Assembly: GCA_951799425.1 (NCBI GenBank)
Contig: OX637395.1
Coordinates: 16,974,951 to 17,038,950 of the forward strand
DNA: 64,000 nt
Reading direction: 5' to 3'
Source: Ilex aquifolium
Lineage: Eukaryota > Streptophyta > Magnoliopsida > Aquifoliales > Aquifoliaceae
Under the pieces are notes generated by a model that was given only the letters and a program-made list of their open reading frames with translations, did not search any database and was not told the DNA's origin. Of this stretch, positions 53,365 to 64,000 are shown one piece after another (within the stretch, counting starts at the first letter, position 1; each line of letters begins with the position of its first letter). Both the position numbers and the translations under genes were made by a program.

Positions 53365-54203
53365 GTACATCCTCAAGTACTAACTACGTAGGTTGTGGAC
53401 CTCTTTCTTTAAATTTTAGGGCTTCTTGATCAAAAAATTTGAATTTGATTCCCCATTTTGCAGGTCCCCCCCCCCCCCCCCCAAATTGACAAGAAAGCCC
53501 TACGAGACTTTAGGGCTCGTAAATCTGCTATGGGCTTACTGTGTCTTCTGAAGTAATTCCCTTGGACATCGAATCATCTCCTACCACTGCCCATGTCAAG
53601 AAAATGAAGAATATTATAGAAAGGAAGATGCCTATGACCGAGCATGTGGAGGGCATTCTTGCCCTTATTTCTTATGCTAGATTTGGCGATGCTCCAAGGA
53701 GTATGTGGAGCAATGCAGACCTTGCTTTGAAGAAGTGTCAGGACATTGTTTTTGGTCCTAAAGTCCAAGAAGTGATGGAGTTGGACACATTCAGGATGTC
53801 CAAAATGTTGGCTCACCAATTTTGTAGGGTAGATCCTTTTGATCTTTCCCTTTTTTTTTTTTCACTTATTCTTTCCTTTGTGGCTAGCATCTCAGTGTTT
53901 CTGGCTCAATTGGGTTTCCATTTTGGCCACTACGATGATCTGTGCTCCTTTTATGACAGAGAATCCTAAGAAAGAGAAATTTGAAAACACCCTTAATGAC
54001 TCCCTTTCTGCCAAGGAGCTACTATCTTGCAATGAGGAGTTAATGCGAGTTCGTTTTGAATTAAATCACATCCAGAACTCCCTAGAGATGGAGAGGGCTT
54101 CTAAAATTGGATTGGAAGAGGCTTTGAGGATTTCCAAAAAGGAGGCGAGCAAGGCCAAAGAGAAGGAGAAAGAGCTTTCAGACCAACTTGCAACCCTTTT
54201 GTA
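53365..54203 (+). pseudogene. Fragment of Transposase_28-type gypsy ORF, copy 1
   Basis: Plus-strand translation: EVIPLDIESSP, GDAPRSMWSNADLALKKCQD and VQEVMELDTFRMSKMLAHQF, then an apparent intron (about 53829-53958) and a coiled-coil exon with ELLSCNEELMRVRFELNHIQ and KKEASKAKEKEKELSDQLA. It matches the order in the longer copy at 56899-58975. These are the middle and end of the plant protein class annotated as putative gypsy-type transposon. Confidence 0.65.
53466..53482. repeat. Poly-C tract (17 C)
   Basis: Seventeen C directly after CAGGT, at a probable splice-like junction. Confidence 0.9.
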
Positions 54204-55095
54204 AGGATAAACATTACCCTTATGCGGAATGGAACATCCCTCACGATTACACACTTGGGATTAAAACACCACCTAGAGGGGGTGAATAGGTTAATTTCAA
54301 TTTCGATTGAACAAACACCGAGTTATAACCTAATCTACCATAATTACCTCTTTCTCAAAAATTAATTTAGCAATTAGATATTGAAAACCCCTTAACGAGA
54401 ACTACCCTTGAAACCCATGAAGATTAGTGTAATGAATTTGTCAATTTTATCAATTAACACTCAATCTCTTATAGTGATCCAACTCACTACCAGTCCACTA
54501 TATGCAACAAGAATGCTCAATCAATCATATCAACAAACACATAGAACACGTGCATGCTAATCACAAGTATGTACAATAAAATTGTAAATAACATAAATGA
54601 TTTATTGACATGAAAACCATTCACGGGAAAAATCAGGGGGAACCACTCAGGGTTCACCAAAGCCTAATTCACTATCTTATAGTCAATGTACAAGTACTCG
54701 AGTCTTATATCTCAACCAATACCATGATTGGACGCTTATTTCCTTCAATAGATCTCTCTAATACATACACTGTCGATGTCGTGGATAGCTTAACTTGAAC
54801 TCCCCACCATAGGATTCGTTTAGGCCTCGAGCACTCCTAGGATGCACAATGCACATGCTTAAAGTGGGTTTGGTAGAACCAAGTAAGTTCTACTTCTCCA
54901 AGGTGTGAGGTTGGATAGGAATCACAAGATGGGTTTAGCCTTTTGATTTTGGGATCTAGGGTTGCTAATAAGCTCTCAAGGTTCTAGATATACGGAATCT
55001 ACTCTCAAGAGTATTACCCTAGCATAGGAATGACTCTCTATTTATAGACTCAAAATAGAGTTTTCCTTGGTGACTAAGTAAATTAAAATTTGTGA
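54204..55095 (-). mobile_element. Probable copia LTR, reverse orientation
   Basis: Starts GTAAGGATAAACATTACCC and contains CACCACCTAGAGGGGGTGAA, a phrase common at the edge of plant copia LTRs. On the minus strand there is an AT-rich TATA-like block near 55040 (TCTATAAATAGAG) followed by a leader. Ends not resolved. Confidence 0.5.
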
Positions 55096-56898
55096 GTGAC
55101 TGCTCAAGTAGTGGGAGACTGTTAAGTACATAATATTGTGTATTTTATGTCTCAAACTAGTCATTTTAGCTTTGCACATTAGTTATATGTTCTGTTTCAG
55201 TTGAGTTTGTGTTTTATGTGGAAATATTTTTTTTGCAGGTAATTTGATGTAAGGACAATGTTTTATATTCATTTTGATGCCTTGGAGAACTTAGAAAGTG
55301 AGCTAGATGAGCCAGACATTGAAATAAGAGCATTGAAGCAAGAATTCAGCTAAAGAGTAGTTGAATCGGTAGGAGTTGTATCGGTTCAACAAGCAGTAGA
55401 CAGAGGTACTACAAGTAGCAGTGTTCTCCTACCCGTTTATATAAAATAGAAACTTTGCTACTGGTTTGTTCCTAGTTTCCTACTGGTTCATTTGAGGTCT
55501 GGATAAGCAGAGGAAAGACCTACCAGTTCATTATAGTTTCCTTCCAGTTCATTCAAAATCGAAACTTTCCTACTGGTTCTAGCATTATTGTTCCACTAGT
55601 TCATCAGAGTTCAAAACCAACGAGGACTCTTATTCGAAAATTCTATCGGCTGAATTTTCAAAGAAATCTTCTAAGATTCTTATTGGTTGAGGGAGAGATA
55701 AAGGAGGAAGGGGATTTTCAACTGATACTTCCTTTGGGGGAAAAGCCAAAATATATATCCTCTTTAGCGTTTTTTGAGGGGGGGCTTCCTCTTCATCAGC
55801 TTCTTCGTTCTTCAGCGTTTTGGCTACTAGGGTTCTTCAACGTCTTCTTCATCATTTTTCTTCTATAGTAATTACGGAGAGCATTATTTTTATACTTGTT
55901 TTATTTCATTACTACAAATGAAGTACTTTCGACTCCTCGTTCTTTGTTTTATTTCTTTACTGCAAATGAAGTACTTTCGATTCCTTGTTCTTGTAATCGT
56001 TTTCAATACATGGTATTTGGTTAAATTGGATAAGGGATTCTCATTCGTGAATGAGTAATTTTGACCTAAATTGGATTTCAATGTTTAAAGTTGTTTTTGT
56101 TGATTGAAATGATTGCTTTTGAAAACATAGTTGATTTGTAGACATCTTTGCTTAATCATAGACAGTTAAATTTGGCACGATTAATTCATAGAGTCCCTGC
56201 AATCAACATGGTATTAATTCTTTCATAAATTAATTCTGTCATCAAGATACATGTTTCCTAAATTTTGAGTTTTAGTTGAATTCCGTCCAAGTGAGTTTTT
56301 GATTACGATCTTGGATAAGTTATAAATTAGGTCAAAATACTTATTCACTATGAGATGAACTTTGATGATTATCCATTTATCCTGTCCATTTTGATATTGT
56401 TTCATAGTTTTTATTGATCATCACCACTATTTGATTCAAAGGTTTTTTTTTTTTTTTTAATCTTGTCACTATTCGAATTTGTCCTCGTTTTCCCTAAGGA
56501 GATGACCTCGGTATTTTTTGAGTTATTATAAGATATAATTTCCTACGCTTGGGAAGTAGTTTTAGATTTTACCACATTAATAGACAAGCAGGGAGCAGTG
56601 GCTGCTGAAATGAAAAAAAGAATTCAAACCGTAGCAACTTCAGCAATCGCATTTTTTGAGCGATTTTGAATTTTGAATTCTAGTGTACTTCAGTTGGGCT
56701 CTCCCTTTCAGAGTTTTTTTCTACATATTTTGTTTTCTTGCAAAGAAATCCTCTATAGAGAATTTAGGGTCCTTCTAGAATCCCCAATATGTTATCATTC
56801 TTACAAAGATTTCTAACCTTTGTTCGAATCTTTCTCAATTCTCTGATAGTCTTGCTCCCCCTTCATTTTAGATTCGGCATAACTGTTTTCCTTCCATG
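55096..56898 (+). mobile_element. Probable gypsy LTR and leader
   Basis: It begins after GGGAGACTGTTAAGTACATA and includes repeated CTACTGGTTC/CTACCAGTTC words (55440-55610), a TATA-like AAATATATATCC at 55748 and a CT-rich leader. Further on, GAGATGACCTCGGTATTTTT resembles the LTR end of Tat-like elements. It leads into the frame at 56899. Confidence 0.45.
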
Positions 56899-58975
56899 GC
56901 TTCTAAATGTACTTCTTCTATACACATCCTCCCTGTATTGCACAAGGCAGACCTTGTGAATTAGGACCAGAACTTTTCTTGGAGGAGGCTTCGACATAAC
57001 AACATGCGCAACTCGATTTTTATGCCAAAGGGTCTGGAATAGCATTATTGAGAAACATCTTGAGAGAATTAGGGCTCACTCCATTCCTGACTCCATTCAT
57101 CTGAGAATTCCTACCAATGACGAGAAGGTTTATAATTCCCTCAAAGGTGAGGTTTGTTTTTATGAAGTTGCTCTGATTTCAAGGCTAAGGTTTCCTATCC
57201 ACCATTTCATTCATAGCTTCCTGTATTTCACCAATATTGCCCTTGCCTAGCTTACCGCCAATAGTAGGAGGATATTGATAGGTCTAGGTGTTCTCTAGGA
57301 CTCTGTCTCAAGTACTGTCATGTTCCCCTATGTGGGGGAAATTTTACATTTTTTACAGGCTAAGGTTGGCATTGGCCAAAGGTATGGTTGGTATTATCTG
57401 ACCGAAAAATCTATTAATGTTGACCTCTTGACCAAGATTCCTTCTCTTCTGAAAGAATGGAAAAAAAAATCTTCTTTGTCTCTGGATCAAGTTAGGAATT
57501 CATCCCTTCTGAACCTTTGGTGTCTAATCTTACTAGGATTCTTACCTGATGGGGTGATGTGTCTTTCTCCTCTGGTAAGTGTTATGTTGCTTCTTGGATA
57601 TTTTCCTTTTGCGCAGGAACAAAATTGACTAATAATTTTTCTTTGTTGCGATTGAATGCATGACCTTTCCAGAGGAGCTTTAGAATAGAATAAAGGTGTT
57701 GCAAAACCACAAAGTCAAAGATTTTGGTTTTTTGGTCACCGATGTCAACCTCTTTAAATACCAACTTGGGCCAGCCCCTTCAACCACACTGGTTGCTTAA
57801 GAGTAGGTTGCCAACCTTATTTCTTTGAATTCTTGATTTCTAGATCAGGATTTTTCTCTGTTTCCTGTCTTTGAAGGTCTTCCCCCTAGAATTGACAAGA
57901 AAGCTCTAAGAGAATTCAAGATGCACAAATCTGAAGGTCTTTCCATCCCTCCTCTATCGATTGCCAAGAGACTAAGGTCTAGGGGGTCTCCTTCCGTAAA
58001 TGTTTTTCCCTGCAGTTTCTTCCGAAATGATTCCTTTAGATATGGAATCCTATCCTGACACCACTATAAGCAAGAAGAAAACAAAGGTTACTAAGGGAAA
58101 GCTTTTTATGGCTTAACCTGCGGGGAGCCTCCATGTGCCCCCATCTGTTGTCAAGTCTATTGATGATCCAAGGACTATTTGGAGTGATCCCGACCTTGCC
58201 ATGCAGAAGTTTTAGGACTTTATATCTAGATCTGAAGTCCAGGAGGTGATGAAGCTGGTTTCCCTTTTTTCCTTATTGTTGCTCTACCCTATTTTTTTGG
58301 CAATCTAGCTTCTACTTTGATTAGATGGCCATACTTACTACTAGAATGACATGCTCTTCCTTATTGGAGGAAAACCCTTGGAAAGACAAACTTGGAGCCA
58401 CCCTTTAGGATGACATGTCCACCAAAATAGAGCAACTATCGTGTGAAGCAGAACTAGTGCAAGTTGGTTCAGAATTAGAACACTTATAGAGTTCCCTAGT
58501 GATTGCGAGGGCTTCGAATAGGGGACTAGAGGAAGCCTTAATATTTTCCAAAGAGGAGGCATGTAGATTTAGGGAGAAGGTAAGAGTTGACTAACTAGTT
58601 GAAGTCTTATGTAGAGAACTTCCAACATCTAATTGATAAAGCCAAGGTAATTGTTGTGGCTGCCTATTAGAAACCCCTAGAATATACCACTTTGGCATGG
58701 GCTGCTACAATGAGGGCTTCAAGGAATTTTGCCGTCTGACTGTGGCCAATTTTCTTAATCTAACTTATCATCAATTAAGTTGGATAGTGAAGATACTCCT
58801 CCCAAATAGGTCATTGGGGAAGAGGGGAGCTCCACCATTGCCTTTGACTCTTCTGAAGAGGGTGGCAAAATCCGACCCCAAGGTGATTATATATATATAT
58901 ATATATCTCTCTCTCCCCCTCTCTAAGAATGTTATGTGTTGGGGCAGAAATTTGCCCAACCTCTGTGCAAGCTGA
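56899..58975 (+). pseudogene. Transposase_28-type gypsy ORF, copy 2
   Basis: From ATG at 56899: a diverged start, then IHLRIPTNDEKVYNSLKGEV, CFYEVALISRLRFPIHHFIH, FLYFTNIALA, LTANSRRILIGLGVL and the block QRYGWYYLTEKS. Next come LPPRIDKKALREFKMHKSEG, DDPRTIWSDPDLAMQKF and SRSEVQEVMKL, an intron-like gap, a coiled-coil part and YNEGFKEFCRLTVANFLNLT. Several stops. This order is typical of plant proteins with the Pfam putative gypsy-type transposon domain; their role in the element is unknown. Confidence 0.7.
58884..58906. repeat. (AT)n microsatellite
   Basis: About ten AT units followed by CT units. Confidence 0.85.
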
Positions 58976-59560
58976 TGAGCTAGTCTCCTTGATCCTTATC
59001 ACCTTTCTAAGTGATTTGAATAGGTTAGCAAATTCTATATTCAGCTCTTTGGGACTTCAAAAGACGATTTCACAAGCTGGAATACCTAAAAAGAAATTCA
59101 AAGACCAGAGGGGGAGCTTCGGGGGTCGACCCTCTAATGTTGAAGTTAGTCTTTGCTGGAAGGGATCTCAAGGTATTTGTTAGAAAAGTTCTTGCGTACC
59201 TTTGGTCTCCCTCAAGCTCCCTTTTATAGTGTTTTAGATGAATAATGGTAAGGAGTGGACTCTAGGCTCCTTTGTTTGTTTTGGGAGGTTAAGTCTCATT
59301 TCTTTTGAGGAGTCTTGTCTCCCTTATCTTTGCAAGACTCTCGTTTTGATTGAAGTCTGTCTCTTCGAGTGGCGGGAAGGACTCCTCCTAATGAGGGAGT
59401 CTTTTGAATCTCAAATAGGCATGATAGAAAGGCGGGGGCACCTTTGAATTGAGGGATGTCTGCCTGTTAATCATTTATCTCTTGTAGACTTGTTGTTAAC
59501 CTTATCTTGGAGGCCTTTTGACTTTTGAATTGTAGATAACATTATCCCTAAAATCCCCTT
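58976..59560. other. Gypsy-like debris, no domain recognised
   Basis: Moderately GC-rich plus-strand sequence with short frames that carry no motif I know. It lies between two gypsy coding fragments and is likely retrotransposon-derived. Confidence 0.4.
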
Positions 59561-59567
59561 TACGTGC

Positions 59568-59902
59568 TTGTTGGGTAAGAGAAAGCTGATTCAACTCACT
59601 ATGGACCTTAGGGTCATGGACATGTCAGAGTTTGACATCATCCTTGGGATGGATTGGTTGGCAACACACCGAGTAGTCATCGATTATGATCAAAAGAGGG
59701 TCACTACTTATACACTAGAGGGTGCCTGTTTCAAGTTTAATGCAGAAAAGCACAACATTTTACCCCAAGTCGTGTATGACTCTCGTTGGCGTAGATAGTT
59801 GAAGGGTTGGCTTGCAAGCCTTACACTTGAGGAAGAGGCGAGATAGGAGTTGGGTCTACCTCAGGTAGTTTGCGAGTATACGGATATTTTTCCTGACGAG
59901 TT
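59568..59902 (+). pseudogene. Ty3/gypsy protease-RT linker fragment
   Basis: Translation: LTMDLRVMDMSEFDIILGMD, WLATHRVVIDYDQKRVTTY, then YDSRWRR stop LKGWLASLTLEEEAR stop ELGLPQVVCEYTDIFPDEF. DIILGMDWL and VVCEYTDIFPDE are the classic end of protease and the start of RT in plant gypsy pol. The frame is cut by the LTR starting at 59903. Confidence 0.88.
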
Positions 59903-61773
59903 TGTGACACCCCAAAAATCGGAGGTCCTTAATTTAACGAAATTCGGGCAGAGTCTCTTTTGTACGGGAAGCTCTACCCAAAACACAACATGTGCAATAT
60001 ACAATCACATGACCCATCCGAGGTCCAATATACAACATTGACCGCACCGAGTCCATTTATGAGTAAACATTGACCACACCGGGTCCATTTATCCATACTC
60101 ATATAAAAACATATAAGGTTATATTAAAAGTAGTCAATATAAGTTCGATTATAATTCTTTTACATATATTACATGCCCAAAACATAGTTTAAACAAAAGT
60201 TTTACAAAAACCAAGGTTAAAGGCCACAATTCGGCCTCTTTTCACCCTTGAGGCTCCAAATGAGAGCCGTCCACTAGTGTGTATCCCGCACCTGAAATAT
60301 TTTCCCGTATAGGGTGAGTAACGCTCAATAGAGTATCTCCTACAGAGGCTACTCCCCACCCTAGATGCATATGAATGTGCACATGTAACAATCAACAACC
60401 TGTAACACCCCAAAATCCACCTTGGACGACATTACAATTTAAAACCATTCACATCATGAGAGCAACTAATAAATTTCATAAACAAAGAAACTTTCATTCA
60501 TCATCCAAAATAATAGACCAAACCATGGTCATTACATCCAAAAGAATATGCCCAACTATGGCAACTACATTCCAAAAAAAATCAACTATTAATTTGCAGC
60601 GGAATAACAAAATATTAATATGAACAATATTCCCAAAAGGGATCCCCTCGTCTAGCACGGAATGAGAAAGATCCTATATAGTTCCCTCCGGATCTACATG
60701 CCCCTCAGCTTGAGTTTCCCAAGGCACCTGCTCATCAACTCCGAGCCCTTCCTCTAAATCATAGCCTGAAAATATATTATTTGTAGGGGGTGAGCACTAA
60801 ACTCTATAGCAACATCCTCCTAAACTCGAACAAGGTTTAGAAAACATATAAAACAAGTTGGTCTCATTTCACAAATATCATATATAACTTTTGAAGTAAA
60901 ACAGGGACATTTTAAAACAGATCTCAAGTTTAAGTAGCGACATTAAATTAAATGAGCAGTAAAAACCCAGCTACAATAAATAACCATTTCCAAAATATAA
61001 ACCATTTTCCCACAAGACCTTGTAGAATCTCATACTTCCACAAGTCCTTGTAGGAAACCATTTCCACAACAATAACAGTAATCCATAGCTCGAATATTCC
61101 ACAACAATATGTATATGTATCTCAAACATGATGCGAGGCAAACCCCATGAATCAACACATTGAGTAATATCTAGCCCACACACACACACACAAATCTTCT
61201 CAAAGATATCCATCATTTAGGAAGGGCGTATGTCATACCAATGGCAGTGACGTATCCAACCCAGACATTAGTATACTAACCCTCTGACACGGCACCCGTG
61301 AGCGAATAGTGGTTTAGTCTTACCAAAGCACTAACCCCACTACGAGTGGTAGGAAAAATGCAAACTCACACGGAGCAAGCAACACGTCTACCCACTCTAC
61401 GATATCTCGTCAAAGGCCACCCATGGTCATCCCACACTCATAAGAGATACAATACCGAACTCAATTTCTCAATTTACAAGCATATCTCAAAAATCTCCAA
61501 ATTTATCATGTGACAATTCCAATAACCAATAAAGAAAAATACAAGAGATCACAACAACATCATTTTATTACTCACACAAAGCACTATAGTTTCGAAATCA
61601 ATAATAAAGAAGAATTTAAAAAGAAAATCCATCACTCTCCAAAAACTAGGGTTTTAAAGCAAGAAAAGAGATTTCATGGGTATTCAACCCTAACTTTGTT
61701 CAAAACATGTAATCTTTGCAAAAAGACAAAGAGATGATGAGTTCATATCATAAATATAATATTTAGAGGCAAA

Positions 61774-61831
<58 letters not shown>
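61774..61831. repeat. (CA)n(TA)n compound microsatellite
   Basis: About nine CA units followed by some twenty TA units. Confidence 0.9.
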
Positions 61832-61833
<2 letters not shown>

Positions 61834-62399
61834 ATACCCTAACATCAATGATCAAGAATGGAAGAAAACTCCTACCTTGAGTCAAGATTTCCAAGCTAAA
61901 CCCAAGCTCTATAGATCTCCTTCCTCCATTTTCTTTCTCCCTTAATCTTCCTTTAGGGTTCTAAGAGGTGTGGGTTGAGAGTGGTGTGAAAGAATAAGAG
62001 AAAAATGGAATGAGAATGGTGTTTTAAGCCTTCCCAATCCCGATTTTTACTGTTCACAGGGCCAAAAATTACATTTTTCCCTGAAATTACAATTTTGCCA
62101 CTAACTATCTCCATTTTGATCTCTATGACCACCCTAAGGTTTTTAGACGTTCCGAATTCATTTTTAATGTTATTTTATCCTAAAAACATTTAGTTTTATG
62201 ATTTATCATACTACTAAAGTAATTTTACCGGAATTTTAAAATACAAGGCCTATGTATATTTTTAATCGATTGACCCCTCCTAGACCCAACATACCACCAT
62301 TGGTACTCCATTATTGTCCATTTGAGACAAATGAGGATGAAAAAGTAGCTTGGGGATAGCTCAGGAGAGGAGGAAATCAGAAAATCAGGAAGTCAGCCA

Positions 62400-62460
62400 A
62401 ACCGTACCGGTACGCTAAGGCTACTGGAGTTTGGCGTACCGGTACGCGTACCAGTACGCT
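62400..62460. repeat. GCGTACCGGTACGC palindromes
   Basis: CCGTACCGGTACG and GCGTACCGGTACGC plus a third half-matching unit GCGTACCAGTACGC within 60 bp, in the U3 part of the nested LTR. Confidence 0.85.
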
Positions 62461-64000
62461 TTGCCTGATCTGCCCAAATGCTCTGTGCATTCACATTTCA
62501 CAATTTCAATCCATTCCAAACCCTTCCAAAACCAACCCAAGCTTATACAACATGCATTTGTATATCAAACATAGTTGGTACAAGTTCTATTACATGTGGG
62601 GGTTTACACAACCATTCTAAACAAGAACATGCAATTCAATGTTGGAATTCTTTTACCATGTCATGCCATGAAATGAGATGAAACTCACTCACGCACTTTA
62701 ACCCGAGCCCTCACCGACTCCCGCAACACAATGTAATGCCAATGTGTAGAAAATGTGTCATTGATGAATTTCATCCAATGATCATTTTAAAATAAAAGTC
62801 ATGTGTTTATAAAACAAGATCATTGTTGGATGCTACCCATCGAATGACTATTTTATCTATAAAACAAAATCTTGTGTCTTTGTTGGGTAGCGGATCTGCG
62901 AAGTTTCACCGCCGGTTCCGCACACCATTACACTTTTCTGGAATTTCACCGCCGGAAAGTGTCTGAACCAAGTAGCCGGATTTTTCACCCAAGGGAGAAT
63001 CTAGCCCTTCTTGCTATACCCGACACAAGTTTTTCGTGCAACCATGCGACTCAGTCGGATTTTCAACCCAACTTTCCCGAGCCCACCCATCAATCACCAA
63101 GTGTGGTGTTTGATCACACCATGCACACACACCCACCTAATGCGATGTCTCCGTGCAAATGCAATGTAATGAACCATTACATGTCAATGTCAAGTCTCAT
63201 ATGTAATGAATGTCATATGGATCAATTTAACCACATACTTCAACATATGTCATGGTAATTTATATCTAATGCACATAATTACCACAATTCATCATGATGC
63301 TAATATATTAACAACATATATCAATTACCTTTTTCTCAAGCATGTCACATATAAATTATGCCATAACAAACTTAATTCTCACATAGGCATTTAACATAAT
63401 ACCTTCAAAGCACCAATCATGTTATCACATAACCTATGTAAATAATTCATTTCTTTCAAAAGGCACAATATAACACGTAGCATGCCCACACAATACCAAG
63501 CTCCAAGAATTTTCACATGGAACTTCACATAACAATTTTAAACTAGAAATTGATTAAATCATTTCTACACCTACTCCATAACCATAGGCAAGGGAAATAC
63601 ATAATTCCATATACCTACCCATTTCCATTTAAACCAACTATAATAGGAAAGTTTTAAAATACACAAAACAGCCCACATAAACCCAATTTCCAAGAGTTTA
63701 CACCAATAGCTTCCACATATCAAATTTAAGCTAAAAATTGGTCTAAGCCACTTTTATACCCAATTCCTCACTTCCATAACAAGAGGCAAGTGACATGTAT
63801 AGTTCCATATACCTACCCATTTCATATGGAACCATAGGTTAGAAGCAAACCAAAGTAGGAGGGAACCCTACCTCTTGGAGCGTGAGATGAAGTGTGGAGA
63901 ACCTCAAGAACACCTCCCAAGACCCAAAACTCTTGATTTCTCCAAAGTCTCCTCTTGGATCTTCGGTGAAATTGTTCGTTCTTGGTATGGTTGCGTAGCT

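Larger units (their letters stand above)
60401..62528 (-). mobile_element. 2.1-kb Tekay-like solo LTR nested in the R2-like LTR
   Basis: It starts TGTAACACCCCAAAATCC and ends near CCCTTCCA; the flanking 5-mers CAACC and AAACC differ by one. The minus-strand leader near 61900-62020 (GGAGGAAGGAGATCTATAGA, then AAGGTAGGAG) and the GGGGTGTTACA end look like Tekay/Del LTRs. The outer LTR resumes on the far side, which supports nesting even though the right end is approximate. Confidence 0.65.
59903..64000 (-). mobile_element. R2-like LTR, split by another LTR and running off the window
   Basis: It starts TGTGACACCCCAAAAATCGG right after the pol fragment and resembles the R2 solo LTRs in reverse (GAAATTCGGGCAGAGTCTCT block). 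It is interrupted at 60401-62528 and resumes with CAAGCTTATACAACATGCAT. Sequence at 63840-64000 corresponds to about 20760 in the complete copy, so some 0.4 kb should lie beyond the right edge. Confidence 0.75.

Overview
This window is nuclear DNA from a flowering plant, most likely a eudicot. It is AT-rich and intron-bearing, and it is packed with plant transposon families: Ty3/gypsy, Ty1/copia, L1-type LINE, MULE, hAT and Helitron. There are no bacterial-style genes. I cannot place the species.

I can support one host gene. It lies on the minus strand with five coding exons (34220-34696, 18761-18838, 18472-18614, 12911-12981, 12469-12564). They join in one open frame of 288 codons plus one base, all introns are GT-AG, and the gene continues beyond the left edge or is cut there. 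Two of its introns have been enlarged by transposons: intron 1 is 15.4 kb and intron 3 is 5.5 kb. The encoded protein looks like a conserved plant protein of unknown function.

Layout, left to right. 1-12.4 kb is intron 5 or flank: a 1.2 kb MULE, a copia-type LTR split by a gypsy remnant, an organelle-derived patch (broken plastid trnI-CAU and a broken mitochondrial-type rpl2), a 2.4 kb solo LTR, and a copia gag fragment split by a hAT element. 12.4-18.8 kb holds exons 5 to 2, with a small LTR element (itself hit by a hAT) and a MULE in intron 3. 18.8-34.2 kb is intron 1: a solo LTR, a MULE, an LTR fragment, a LINE split by a solo LTR that carries a 31-unit GAAnnTTCTA array, and two hAT MITEs. 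34.2-34.8 kb is exon 1 and its leader. About 34.8-44.8 kb is a 10 kb MULE with a decayed transposase and a nested Helitron, ending about 100 bp from the start codon. 44.8-53.4 kb holds a TIR element with Helitron-like ends, an LTR fragment, and an internally deleted Tat/Athila-type element. 53.4-64 kb is gypsy-like debris, then a pol fragment cut by an LTR that is itself cut by another LTR and runs off the window.

The insertions can be ordered because many have clean target-site duplications. The most unusual sequence is the decamer array in the solo LTR at 25356-27067. It reads as a long series of heat-shock-element half sites placed upstream of a TATA box, and is worth testing as a stress-responsive LTR promoter now lying inside a host intron.
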